DNA of 64,000 bases from Bacillota bacterium. Lineage in GTDB: Bacteria; Bacillota; Clostridia; Lachnospirales; Lachnospiraceae. The position numbers were made by a program, and so were the translations under genes. The notes under the pieces are model-generated. The model had not been told where the DNA came from. It did not search any database and saw only the letters and a program-made list of their open reading frames with translations. Location of the stretch: positions 80,660 through 144,659 of the forward strand of contig JAEZUM010000060.1 of the NCBI GenBank assembly GCA_023421075.1, given 5' to 3'. Shown piece by piece: positions 15,478-24,576 of the stretch (position 1 is its first letter; each line of letters starts with the position of its first letter).

Positions 15478-17091
15478 TTAAGCTCCCTCAACCATATCCC
15501 GCTTAAGATATCCAATATAACCCAATACAATCAAAGCTATACTAATCAATGTCATAGTAATGAAGATTACTCCATCAAACTTATCCACCGGCATCCTTGG
15601 AATCCAACTTTGGACAGCTGTTTTTGAAAACCATTCCGGCAAATCCAGAATTCCACCAAAATAGTTTAAAGCAAAGGAATAGCCTAGATATACATAAATC
15701 ATTTTACCTAATCTTGGTGCCCAGCCCAAGGCCAATGCTGCAAGTCCGATAAAGAACAGTACAGAAGGTAGGAAATTATAGCCTGCTGCTAAAAAATCCC
15801 CCATATTCATAGGCGCGCCGTCACCCATTGCAGAAATTGCTGTACCTCCGAGCCCGACTGAAGCAAGCAAAATCCCAACTATTCCGGCAACGATTGCCAG
15901 AATGACACTCGTAAAGTAAAGTCTGGTCCGTGTCACCTTTGTGGAATAAAGCTGACTCAAGTGCATTCGTGCTTCTTCCGCGAAAAGTTTATTCACGATA
16001 GCAATTGGTAATATTGAAACCATACCAATCATCACCATCATAATGGTACCGGTAAACGATGCTTCGATTGAAACACCTGTTAGAGAAAACATTTGACTCA
16101 TGAGTTCATTGCTTTCTAGGAAGGTCTGCATATCTCCATAGATGGAACCATAGGCTGCTCCCAGGATTACAAAAGCAATAAACCAGCTAATCATTACACC
16201 TTTATTCAGCTTGATAAACAAACCAGGTACAGAGAGTAATGATTTTTTGGCAGTCTCCCGTCCTCCTTTTTCCGGTAAGTAACCAGCTCCCATATCACGA
16301 CCGCCCTCGAGTGCAAAGGCAATGATAACGATTATTATGCAAAAGACTACAGCAAAAAGTAGAGGAATCCAATTGTTTTCAGTAAATGGATAAGTCAGAT
16401 AAGTCCATCCCATAGGATTAATCATTGATAAATCAACATTTGGCACATCTGTACCACCACGAACGATATAAAGTAATCCTACAATTCCAAGAGCGGAACC
16501 GGTTGCACCGGATGATGTTGACATAATTTGAGCCATAACTAATGCAATCACAGCTCCTAAAATTCCTGCCATTCCGATAGATGCACCAAACAAGAGTGAT
16601 CCGTTAAATGTAATCGTATCTACATCAAAGCTAATCATAACCCCGCAGGTAAAGATCGCCAATAATACATTAATAAGTACTGTTTCGGTAATCACGGCAA
16701 ACGAATTGGCTTGACGACCTACTCGAAAGGATCGTACTAATTCCGTAAGCCCATGATCTTCTTCCTTACGAGTATGGTTCACCACATGTAAAGCAGCCAT
16801 AATCATCGCAAACAACCCACAGAATAGCAACATTTCATGCGAATACATAGCTCCCAACGTATAGTCCGTAGCTATGTCTATCGGTGTCGGACCAACCATT
16901 GAAATCATAGCAGGATTTTTCATGGTTTCATACATCCCAAGTAGACCTTGCCCCTTACCGATTTCTACAAAAGCCGGAACGAAACCACCTGAAAACAAGC
17001 CAAGACCTAAAATCCAGATAATAATTTTTTTCCAATCACGTTTCAGATATTCCACAAATAGTGTATCCCAACGTGCAAATTTTTCCATCAT
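15478..17091 (-). CDS. ABC-2 type exporter permease, 12 membrane segments
   Basis: 537 residues with about twelve hydrophobic segments in two similar halves, the layout of the TnrB/polyketide-exporter permeases (COG3559-like). A conserved soluble stretch, HTRKEEDHGLTELVRSFRVGRQANSFA, follows the second helix. It is encoded 23 bases after its ATPase, forming a two-gene exporter controlled by the divergent TetR gene. Multidrug or peptide-antibiotic export is the usual role; the substrate is unknown. Confidence 0.85.
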   Translation of the reverse strand: MMEKFARWDTLFVEYLKRDWKKIIIWILGLGLFSGGFVPAFVEIGKGQGLLGMYETMKNPAMISMVGPTPIDIATDYTLGAMYSHEMLLFCGLFAMIMAALHVVNHTRKEEDHGLTELVRSFRVGRQANSFAVITETVLINVLLAIFTCGVMISFDVDTITFNGSLLFGASIGMAGILGAVIALVMAQIMSTSSGATGSALGIVGLLYIVRGGTDVPNVDLSMINPMGWTYLTYPFTENNWIPLLFAVVFCIIIVIIAFALEGGRDMGAGYLPEKGGRETAKKSLLSVPGLFIKLNKGVMISWFIAFVILGAAYGSIYGDMQTFLESNELMSQMFSLTGVSIEASFTGTIMMVMIGMVSILPIAIVNKLFAEEARMHLSQLYSTKVTRTRLYFTSVILAIVAGIVGILLASVGLGGTAISAMGDGAPMNMGDFLAAGYNFLPSVLFFIGLAALALGWAPRLGKMIYVYLGYSFALNYFGGILDLPEWFSKTAVQSWIPRMPVDKFDGVIFITMTLISIALIVLGYIGYLKRDMVEGA

Positions 17092-17114
17092 AATATTTTC
17101 CTCCGTTCCGACGC

Positions 17115-17996
17115 CTAGACTTCATAATGACGCATGAATAAGTCTTCAAGCGTTGGTGGCACTGCTTCAAATTTCTTAACAACCAATTTTGCTGCTTGGG
17201 TCAAAATATCATTGATGTATTCATTATCTGCTGAGAATGTCGCTTGATTGCCCTTTTGCTTGAAATCATGTACACCGTTAACTAAGGCCATATCAGCTAC
17301 ATTACCTTCTGTTACCAGCGTTACTGTAGCACGTGTTAAGTGACGCAGTTCATCCAATGTCCCGGTTTCTACTACTCTTCCTTGGCGAATGATAGCCACC
17401 TTATCTGCTAAACGTTCTACTTCACTAAGGATATGAGAAGATAGTAAGATTGCCTTCCCTGCTTGCTTGATTTTCTCAACTTCTTCTTGGAAGACAGCTT
17501 CCATTAATGGATCAAGACCGGAAGTCGGTTCATCAAAAATATATAAGTCTGAGTCTACAGACAAAGCAGCTATCAAACCAACTTTTTGACGGTTTCCTTT
17601 TGAATAGCTTTTTGCCTTTTTCTTAGGGTCCAATTCAAAACGTTTAATCAAATAGTCACGTTTTTCTTTATCACCACCACCATGTAATTTAATAAATAAA
17701 TCAATAATTTCACCACCTGTTAAACTGCCCCAAAGAGCCACATCCCCTGGAACATATGAAATTCTCTTATGAATTTCAAGGCTATCCTTCCACACATCCT
17801 TGCCAAAGATTTTCACATCCCCGGCATCACGATTGATAATTCCTAGCAAAGTTCGAATCGTTGTAGACTTCCCTGCGCCATTCGGTCCTATAAAACCTAC
17901 AACTTCCCCGGCATTTACCGTGAATGTCACGTCATGCAGTGCCTTAAATTTACCGAATCTCTTTTGTAATCCTTGTACCTTTACAATTTCTGCCAT
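17115..17996 (-). CDS. ABC exporter ATPase
   Basis: 293 residues. Walker A GPNGAGKST, a signature of the degenerate form YSKGNRQKV, Walker B LYIFDEPTSGLDP and switch region ILLSSHILSEVERL. The C-terminal 80 residues are the accessory domain of the DrrA/CcmA exporter class. First gene of the TetR-controlled unit. Confidence 0.92.
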   Translation of the reverse strand: MAEIVKVQGLQKRFGKFKALHDVTFTVNAGEVVGFIGPNGAGKSTTIRTLLGIINRDAGDVKIFGKDVWKDSLEIHKRISYVPGDVALWGSLTGGEIIDLFIKLHGGGDKEKRDYLIKRFELDPKKKAKSYSKGNRQKVGLIAALSVDSDLYIFDEPTSGLDPLMEAVFQEEVEKIKQAGKAILLSSHILSEVERLADKVAIIRQGRVVETGTLDELRHLTRATVTLVTEGNVADMALVNGVHDFKQKGNQATFSADNEYINDILTQAAKLVVKKFEAVPPTLEDLFMRHYEV

Positions 17997-18142
17997 AACA
18001 CTGAAACTCCTTCTTAAAAAAATTTTTTGAATTAGTTTAATAACGTGCTTTCCAGTTTAAGGCAAAGTATATACCTTACAGTGACAATGCGAACTATAAG
18101 TATATATAAAGTTCATATTATCGCCTTATTTACTTTGTTTTA

Positions 18143-18164
18143 AACCAAAGTTCATTTATTGGTT
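18143..18164. promoter_or_regulatory. Candidate TetR operator
   Basis: AACCAA-N10-TTGGTT, a perfect 6-base inverted repeat lying immediately downstream of the exporter -10, where a bound repressor would block initiation. Confidence 0.5.
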
Positions 18165-18166
18165 CA

Positions 18167-18195
18167 ATTATATAACTAAAATTTGTTTCAGTCAA
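18167..18195 (-). promoter_or_regulatory. Promoter of the ABC exporter operon
   Basis: On the - strand TTGACT (18195-18190), a 17-base spacer and TATAAT (18172-18167). It leaves a leader of about 160 bases before the ATPase. Confidence 0.78.
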
Positions 18196-18227
18196 TAAAA
18201 ATGAGACAGTTTAGAACTATTATTTGT

Positions 18228-18256
18228 TTGATAATTCATAACTACTAATATATAAT
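18228..18256 (+). promoter_or_regulatory. Promoter of the tetR gene
   Basis: TTGATA (18228-18233), 17-base spacer, TATAAT (18251-18256), 62 bases before the TetR start. Confidence 0.75.
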
Positions 18257-18317
18257 ATATAAAGATAAACACTCCGATTAACCTCTTTAATTATGGAAAG
18301 AAAGCAGGATTTTTTGT

Positions 18318-18914
18318 ATGAACGGATATGAGAAGCGAACTGAGGAGAAAAAGAATAAAGTTTTAGAAGCAACCTTTCATTTAATGAATACAACTGCCGG
18401 TTTAGAAAATCTAACCATGGATGAGATTGCCAAAAATGCAAATGTTGGTAAGACATCAATTTTTAAATATTTTGGAAGTAAAGAGAATCTTATTCAAGAG
18501 GTTTTTAAATATTTTTTAGGAAAAATAGGAGAAACAGCCAGAGAAATCATAGCAGAGAATAAACCCTTTGAAGATTCCCTTATTGCTATGAGTCAGAACA
18601 AAATAAATCATCTAAAAAATATCGACAAGCAGTTTTATTTAGCTTTAATGGATACCGTTACCAAGAGAAGGGACGACGGATTGTCATTAATGATGCAGCA
18701 ATATGTTAAGGAAAGCTACAGTATCATGCTGGATTTATTCCATCGTGGGCGTAAAGAAGGCAAGGTTGATCTAAAGTATTCCGATGAGTTTCTCTTAATA
18801 TATTTTCAAGCACTTGTGGAAGGTATCTCCAGTCCGCATATTTACCAAAAGATTCTCCCTTATACCGCACAATGGACAGAACTACTGATTAAAGGTATTG
18901 CACCCAAACAATAG
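18318..18914 (+). CDS. TetR-family repressor
   Basis: 198 residues. The N-terminal HTH (ENLTMDEIAKNANVGKTSIFKYFGSKENLIQEV) is textbook TetR; the rest is a helical ligand-binding domain. Divergent from the ABC exporter with promoters back to back and an operator-like repeat over the exporter start site, so it most likely represses the exporter and is released by its substrate. The ribosome site is weak (AGGA). Confidence 0.88.
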   Translation: MNGYEKRTEEKKNKVLEATFHLMNTTAGLENLTMDEIAKNANVGKTSIFKYFGSKENLIQEVFKYFLGKIGETAREIIAENKPFEDSLIAMSQNKINHLKNIDKQFYLALMDTVTKRRDDGLSLMMQQYVKESYSIMLDLFHRGRKEGKVDLKYSDEFLLIYFQALVEGISSPHIYQKILPYTAQWTELLIKGIAPKQ

Positions 18915-18943
18915 AAAGCACGCTTCGCGAGCTTTCTATTGTT
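18907..18943. terminator. Hairpin at the end of tetR, shared with the LysM gene
   Basis: AACAATAGAAAGC and GCTTTCTATTGTT pair with an inner CGC/GCG stem. The stem includes the TetR stop codon. The LysM gene ends at 18951 on the other strand, so one hairpin serves both; T-tracts are weak. Confidence 0.6.
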
Positions 18944-18950
18944 ATCGTTC

Positions 18951-20252
18951 TTAATTCATTTCAGGCAATAGCTTTTCAATGATAAAATTCGAATTAATTA
19001 TGAGCCAAAGCTGTGGACAGTAACTCATTATATTCCATAACCCGGTTCCCTGTAATCCATTCACCATTACAAGCTCTGCTATGGCACTGAGAGTTCTGGC
19101 ATCAACAAACCATACAATATGTTCGATTATTTTCTTGTTTACTTCATTATCATAGCGAAAGTAAGGTGTTTCAGAGCTATCATCGAATAAAATGACGGCT
19201 TTCATTAATCGTGCCAACTCGATTGCCGCATCCAGCGTAATTGCATTCCCTTCTGTGACATCCTGAATATATGGAAGTGCCCAATCATATCCAAGCAACG
19301 GAAATCCTATACTGATTTTCTTAGGATCTATTGTTTTTGTGATATAATCCAAATATAAAGATATGTTCGATACTGAACTGACCGGCATAGGAGGTCCATA
19401 TTGCGTTCCCCAGAAAAATCTCATAATGTAAGCCCCATCCACCAACTCATTGTATGATGAATAATCAATATTCTCAAACTCTATCTTATTTTCTTCAATC
19501 ATAAAATTTGGATCGATCGTTATAAAAACAGGATACCCTTCTTTATTCAGATAAGAAGATATTCGCTTCAGATAATTCAAATACAGCTGTTGATTCGTCA
19601 CGGTTAAATAGGTGATCGTAATATTTACCCCATAATACCCGTTCTCCTTCATCATCTTAAGCATATTCCGTGCATGATTATCCTGATATTCCGGGTTTAA
19701 TAATATTTCATAAACCATTTCGGGATTCCGCTCTCCACGAAAGGATACACTTGTGACAAGCATCAATGGAGCTACTCCGAATTGCTTCGCTGTCTCAATT
19801 AATTCGGACGCATCATAGAAGGATTCAATCTCTCCTTCTCTTAAGGTCTTATAGTTTAGTATCGAAAGGTAGGTCAAGTAAGGCAATGCTTTTCTCAATG
19901 AGCTCTTATCAATAAAGGGGAACGCATAGGCATTCGTCGTTATTGCCGTATTGGTATCATAACTTATAATGAGTACCTCTCCGGGAAAAATATATTCTCT
20001 TTCCCAAAGAAACGCATTGTTTCGATATAATTGCATAACCGGTATCTTGAACTGTAAAGCAATATCGGATAAAGTATCACCTTCTTTTACTACATATGTT
20101 TCTTTTGGATATGTAATAACTAAGGCTTGACCTATCACCAGATCATTCGCATTCTTTAAACAGTTATCGGATATTAGCCTATACTCTGATATTCCGTATT
20201 GATTTGCAATTGATGTAATGGTATCACCTGCTTGAACTACATAAATGATCAT
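18951..20252 (-). CDS. Two-LysM, GH18-like protein lacking the catalytic acid (YaaH/SleL-like)
   Basis: Start placed at ATG 20252 (MIIYVVQAGDT); a TTG at 20270 in the same frame is an alternative. Two LysM modules occupy residues 1-45 (YVVQAGDTITSIANQYG) and 50-98 (YVVKEGDTLSDIALQFK). The rest is the GH18 barrel of spore cortex enzymes such as YaaH. In active enzymes beta-strand 4 reads G-x-x-I-D-F-E; here it reads GVNITITYL, so the Asp and the catalytic Glu are both Thr. Everything else in the barrel (FITIDPNF, MRFFWGTQYGPPMPVSS, ISIGFPLLGYDWALPY) is kept. It may bind spore or wall glycan without cutting it. Confidence 0.85.
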   Translation of the reverse strand: MIIYVVQAGDTITSIANQYGISEYRLISDNCLKNANDLVIGQALVITYPKETYVVKEGDTLSDIALQFKIPVMQLYRNNAFLWEREYIFPGEVLIISYDTNTAITTNAYAFPFIDKSSLRKALPYLTYLSILNYKTLREGEIESFYDASELIETAKQFGVAPLMLVTSVSFRGERNPEMVYEILLNPEYQDNHARNMLKMMKENGYYGVNITITYLTVTNQQLYLNYLKRISSYLNKEGYPVFITIDPNFMIEENKIEFENIDYSSYNELVDGAYIMRFFWGTQYGPPMPVSSVSNISLYLDYITKTIDPKKISIGFPLLGYDWALPYIQDVTEGNAITLDAAIELARLMKAVILFDDSSETPYFRYDNEVNKKIIEHIVWFVDARTLSAIAELVMVNGLQGTGLWNIMSYCPQLWLIINSNFIIEKLLPEMN

Positions 20253-20347
20253 AGTACACCCATAACTCAATTTTTTACTATTATATGTTATTCAGTTATA
20301 AACATTACTGTACATAATAGTGCCATGCTACTTTGGTCAGCTATGAT

Positions 20348-23300
20348 TTATCTCCGTTTTAAGTTGTTTGTTATAAACTGATATATCCTGGCAGCTGCCT
20401 CGGCTCGTGTTACGATGGATTTTGGGTTGAACTGCGTAACCGGAGCTCTGGTTCCGATCGCCTTTGCATAAATCTGTAGGAGAAGGTCCATTTCCTCATG
20501 GGTGATATTTCTGTGTGATGCTATAACAGCCTCCTTAAACATACTCATCGCTCCTAATTTGCCGGGAAGCCCCAGGTATGGGCGGTGATAATTACCAAAC
20601 AAAAAATTACGGATATAACTGGACCTAAGACTACTCATACCGGCCAACTTATCTAAAATGTCAAGTAGTAACTCTCTGCTTATGGCAGTATCCGGTGAGA
20701 ATTTGGTTACAGAGGTTCCGGACATAAGTCCACGGCTGATCATGAAGTCGATATATTCCTCTGCCCAATGATCCGTGATATCTTTATAACGTACCTTTGG
20801 AGGTGCATAACCTACTCCATATAGCGAGAAATGATTGCTATTTAGTAGGAGGCTATTGCTATTTTCATCATATACAGAATCCGGTATAAGGGTTGCAATT
20901 CCATTCACGTCGATATAAACTCCGTATAGAGATCCGGTTGCCTCATGACGGTTCGGTGTGTAAGGAATCGACAGTGTCGTTTTCCCTTTGCCGAGATCTG
21001 TAATATTCTGCGTATTATTGTCTATTGTATAACTAATGATGATACTGTACAGAGGCCTTGTGCCAATGATCGATTGTACATCTTGGGAAATAACTTTTAC
21101 CGGCTCAATGTGTACCGTAATATCGCTACCGCTTTGCCTGTTAATCTCCTGTATCGCTTTTTGATCCAGTCCCAAAGAAACAGGCGCATTGTTAAGCTGA
21201 AGGGTGGACACATTTGCTTCCAACATATTTTGCAGTGATGTACGTGTTAATGATAACGATAATGAGGTTACTCCTTTCGGCATCGATATCTCCAGGGTTA
21301 TACCAATCCCACCGGTTGTCTTCTGCTGTTCCCTCTGTTCATACTGAGCCGCAAGGATTGCTTCATTTATTATTCGATCTGATATGATTAGGGATGCATT
21401 AGTATCACTCTCTTTTGTCGCAACAAGAGAGATTGTTGCCACAATCGTCTCAAAGCTCACATGATCTGAGGGTTCCGGATCCGGTGCTATAGCAGGCGTC
21501 TCGATTGTCGGACTCTGTGAAGGGACAGATGTAGGTGCAACCACCGGTGTAACGGAAGGCGTGACAGTCGGCGTCACCGTTGGCGTTACTATGGGTGTAA
21601 CCGTTGGCGTGACAGTTGGCGTTATGGTCGGTGTGACAGTGGGTGTAATCGTCGGAGTTATGGTCGGAGTGACAGTAGGTGTAACGTACGGATCCTTCAC
21701 CTGTAGCGAAAAGATTCTGGTTTCGACCAAAGCACCATCTGTTACGTCGATGATCACGCTGTAGGGCGAGTGATCTGCTGTTCCTTTGACCGGTTTACCA
21801 CTAATGGTGCCTGAACTAGCATTCATCGATAGTCCTATGGGAAGCCCGCTTGCATGGAACGTAATATTGCTGCTGCCTGTATAGCTATAGCTTATGTTCT
21901 GACTGTATGTTAATCCGGTTGTTGCAGCGTCTAACGTAGTAGTGATGATGGATATCACATCTGAAGTTACCGTAAGGGTTACTATATTTGATTCTACCGC
22001 TTTCGCTGTCCCATTTTTGCTGTTCGTGACTATACATCGATATTTCGTACCACTGTCCGATAGCTTAAGTACACCGGTTGTATAGCTTGTACCCTTCTGC
22101 CCGCTCATGTCACTCCAGGAATAACCCCACCATCCTTTGGTATACTTTTGCCACTGGTAGGAAAGAGTTCCGTTATCGGATGCATTGGCTATGATTAGTA
22201 AGGTTGCGGTCTGATTGACGCTCTTCGTCATGCTGGTAGGCTGCGTGGTTATACTTGGTTGTACTGCCTCAGGGTTCACGGTCAAAAGTGCCTCTCTAGA
22301 GTATGCAACTCCGGAGGTTCCATTTTTGGTATTAGTGATCAAACAACGATATAAATATCCATTATTCGCATAAGTAAGATTATCTGTCGTGTAGGTCACA
22401 CCGGTCTTTCCGGTTCCTGAAGCATTGACCCAATTTGTTCCCCCGTTTGCCGACTGTTGCCACTGATAGGTAAGAACACCTCCATCTGACGATGTTGCTG
22501 TAACCGTAAAAATAGCCTTTTCTCCGCAATTTTTTGTAACATCCCCTGGATTGACCGATATAATGGGCAGTGCCGCTCCGGTTGTGACCACCAATTGGAT
22601 TGTGATAGATTTATGTAATGTACCGTCTGTTACACTTAGAGCTATATGGAATGGAGATGACAAATTCGTATTCTGAGCAGGCGTACCACTGATCAATCCT
22701 GTGTCTGAATTGATCGAAATCCCTTCCGGAAATCCTGTTCCACTAAAATAAAGCTTCTCACTTCCTGTATAGTCCACTGCTATTGTTTGCATGTATCCGA
22801 CTCCTACAACCGCATCCGGAAGTGTTGAGGTTTTGATCTTTAGATTGGCATGAAATTTTACCTTAACGATGGTCTTACCCTTCGTATACTCAATATAATT
22901 TCCATTTCGTTTCCCGTTCTCAGCACTTATTTCCGTACCGCTCAAATCAGCAAAACGAGAAGCATCGACGTATCCTTCCATCGTAATCGAACCCTCATTC
23001 ATGATCGACGCTGCAACACTGTAAGTACCAACTGCTGTAACATCCTTCCCGATGAGAACAGTACCGCTGTCTGAGATCGAAGCTCCCGTCCCATGCGCAC
23101 CATTTATTGTGATGCTTCCCTCTATCATAACATTGCCTTTATTTTGTATTAATACGCCGTAACCACCGTCACCGGAGGATATAACATTACCACAGATCTT
23201 AACCCTGCCCTCTAAGGAAGCACTAACACCACTGTTATAGGTACCGGTCACTGACACTTGCTCCCCCACTTCAATCATTCCATTATCATAAGCATCAACT

Positions 23301-24484
23301 CCGACTACACCGGTACCCTCTGCTTCGATGCAATGTACTACGTTCACGATGCTGCCATCCCCTCCGCATCTGGCACTGTAGGAGATTTGACTACCGGTAA
23401 GGTTGGAACTGGTTACCCTGACACTACCAACTTCTATGGTTCCTCCATCGGATGCCAATACACCGGTACATTTGGTTAAGCTACTCGTGATAACTCGATC
23501 GGAGACCTTTACCGAACCCGCCGCTCCACTAGTCGATAATCCGGTAGCGGACACGCCGATACAATCATCACCATCGGCCAATACACTTCCAACTTCCATT
23601 CTTCCACCATAATTGGCACTGACGCCCTGACTATTCATTCCAATGGCTGCCACATTACCGGTAATTTCTATAAAACTTTCCTCGTATGTATAAGCACCAT
23701 TACTATTCTCACCGGTTGCAGCAGCTTCCCCAGCTTTCACACATCCCCCATAACTGGCGTTTGCTCCATAACCACAGGAACCGATTGCCTTAGCAGCTTG
23801 CTTCACCTCCACAGTACAGGCTATTCCCTCAGCTCTTGCACCGCTGCAGTATGCTCCGTTTGCTATGGCATCACCGGCTACCGACACCTGAGTGATGGAC
23901 AAGGAGGAACTGTAAGCACAGGCTCCGACACTTCCTTCCCCGTCTGCCTGAGCGTTCCCACCGATTATGATCGTACCACCTTCAAATGCATAGGCTCCCC
24001 GACTGAAAAATCCGCTCCCTATAGCACTTCCTAATATTGTCACGCTGCCACCGTCAAAAGTATATGCCGCATAACTATATGTCCCATTTGCAGTGGCATT
24101 GGTAACCTCAGCTGAGCCGTTATTTTTTGCACAAACACCATACCCGCCTTCGCCACCGTTTACATTCAGCATACCCTCACCAATTAAAGATACTTTCCCT
24201 GAATTGTCTACGGTCAGTGCTGTGTTTGAGGAGGTTACATTCAAAGAATAACCGTTTAGATTAAAAATTACTTCATAGCCATTTATGTAGATTTCTTGCG
24301 GATAGTCAATATCTGCCATAAGCTTAATCGTGTCTCCGGTAACTGCCATAGTAAGTGCATCTGTTAATTCAGATACACTATTGACCGGATAAACTGTTCC
24401 TTCCGCGAAAGCTGTTATCGACATCAGAAAGGATGTCAAAGCAATAATCCCTACGATTGCAAACAACTTTTTGACTTTTTCCAT
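20348..24484 (-). CDS. Large S-layer-anchored surface protein with beta-helix repeats and Ig-like domains
   Basis: 1378 residues from ATG 24484, preceded by GGGGGAAAG; the in-frame ATG at 24544 would put 20 residues before the signal peptide. Order: signal peptide ending about AFAEG; about 500 residues of 20-22-residue Gly/Ala/Val turns (SVTILGSAIGSGFFSRGAY...) as in right-handed beta-helix adhesins; two putative-Ig (He_PIG) domains (LPDAVVGVGYMQTIAVDYTG, LDAATTGLTYSQNISYSYTG) around two Ig-like domains (YQWQQSANGG, YQWQKYTKG); a PTVTPTITP stalk; a domain of about 190 residues; and C-terminal SLH modules (YKDITDHWAEEYIDFMISRG, FNPKSIVTRAEAAARIYQFI). Likely a wall-bound adhesin or sugar-contact protein, controlled by the adjoining two-component system (inference). 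Confidence 0.85.
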   Translation of the reverse strand: MEKVKKLFAIVGIIALTSFLMSITAFAEGTVYPVNSVSELTDALTMAVTGDTIKLMADIDYPQEIYINGYEVIFNLNGYSLNVTSSNTALTVDNSGKVSLIGEGMLNVNGGEGGYGVCAKNNGSAEVTNATANGTYSYAAYTFDGGSVTILGSAIGSGFFSRGAYAFEGGTIIIGGNAQADGEGSVGACAYSSSLSITQVSVAGDAIANGAYCSGARAEGIACTVEVKQAAKAIGSCGYGANASYGGCVKAGEAAATGENSNGAYTYEESFIEITGNVAAIGMNSQGVSANYGGRMEVGSVLADGDDCIGVSATGLSTSGAAGSVKVSDRVITSSLTKCTGVLASDGGTIEVGSVRVTSSNLTGSQISYSARCGGDGSIVNVVHCIEAEGTGVVGVDAYDNGMIEVGEQVSVTGTYNSGVSASLEGRVKICGNVISSGDGGYGVLIQNKGNVMIEGSITINGAHGTGASISDSGTVLIGKDVTAVGTYSVAASIMNEGSITMEGYVDASRFADLSGTEISAENGKRNGNYIEYTKGKTIVKVKFHANLKIKTSTLPDAVVGVGYMQTIAVDYTGSEKLYFSGTGFPEGISINSDTGLISGTPAQNTNLSSPFHIALSVTDGTLHKSITIQLVVTTGAALPIISVNPGDVTKNCGEKAIFTVTATSSDGGVLTYQWQQSANGGTNWVNASGTGKTGVTYTTDNLTYANNGYLYRCLITNTKNGTSGVAYSREALLTVNPEAVQPSITTQPTSMTKSVNQTATLLIIANASDNGTLSYQWQKYTKGWWGYSWSDMSGQKGTSYTTGVLKLSDSGTKYRCIVTNSKNGTAKAVESNIVTLTVTSDVISIITTTLDAATTGLTYSQNISYSYTGSSNITFHASGLPIGLSMNASSGTISGKPVKGTADHSPYSVIIDVTDGALVETRIFSLQVKDPYVTPTVTPTITPTITPTVTPTITPTVTPTVTPIVTPTVTPTVTPSVTPVVAPTSVPSQSPTIETPAIAPDPEPSDHVSFETIVATISLVATKESDTNASLIISDRIINEAILAAQYEQREQQKTTGGIGITLEISMPKGVTSLSLSLTRTSLQNMLEANVSTLQLNNAPVSLGLDQKAIQEINRQSGSDITVHIEPVKVISQDVQSIIGTRPLYSIIISYTIDNNTQNITDLGKGKTTLSIPYTPNRHEATGSLYGVYIDVNGIATLIPDSVYDENSNSLLLNSNHFSLYGVGYAPPKVRYKDITDHWAEEYIDFMISRGLMSGTSVTKFSPDTAISRELLLDILDKLAGMSSLRSSYIRNFLFGNYHRPYLGLPGKLGAMSMFKEAVIASHRNITHEEMDLLLQIYAKAIGTRAPVTQFNPKSIVTRAEAAARIYQFITNNLKRR
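21549..21683. repeat. Degenerate 6/12-base tandem repeat encoding the Pro-Thr stalk
   Basis: About twenty units of GTnACn/GTnGGn type, coding PTVTP/PTITP on the - strand. Such arrays tend to change length by slippage, which would alter how far the protein projects from the cell. Confidence 0.75.
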
Positions 24485-24576
24485 ATAACTTTCCCCCATC
24501 ATAGACGTGATAAAAATCGATAAATAACATATTTTGTATATCATACAATGATCGACTTAACCACGACTTAACAGGC

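Noticed and set aside
21561..21764. + strand ORF rich in Val-Gly repeats
   Set aside because: Antisense shadow of the Pro-Thr stalk repeat; no ribosome site.
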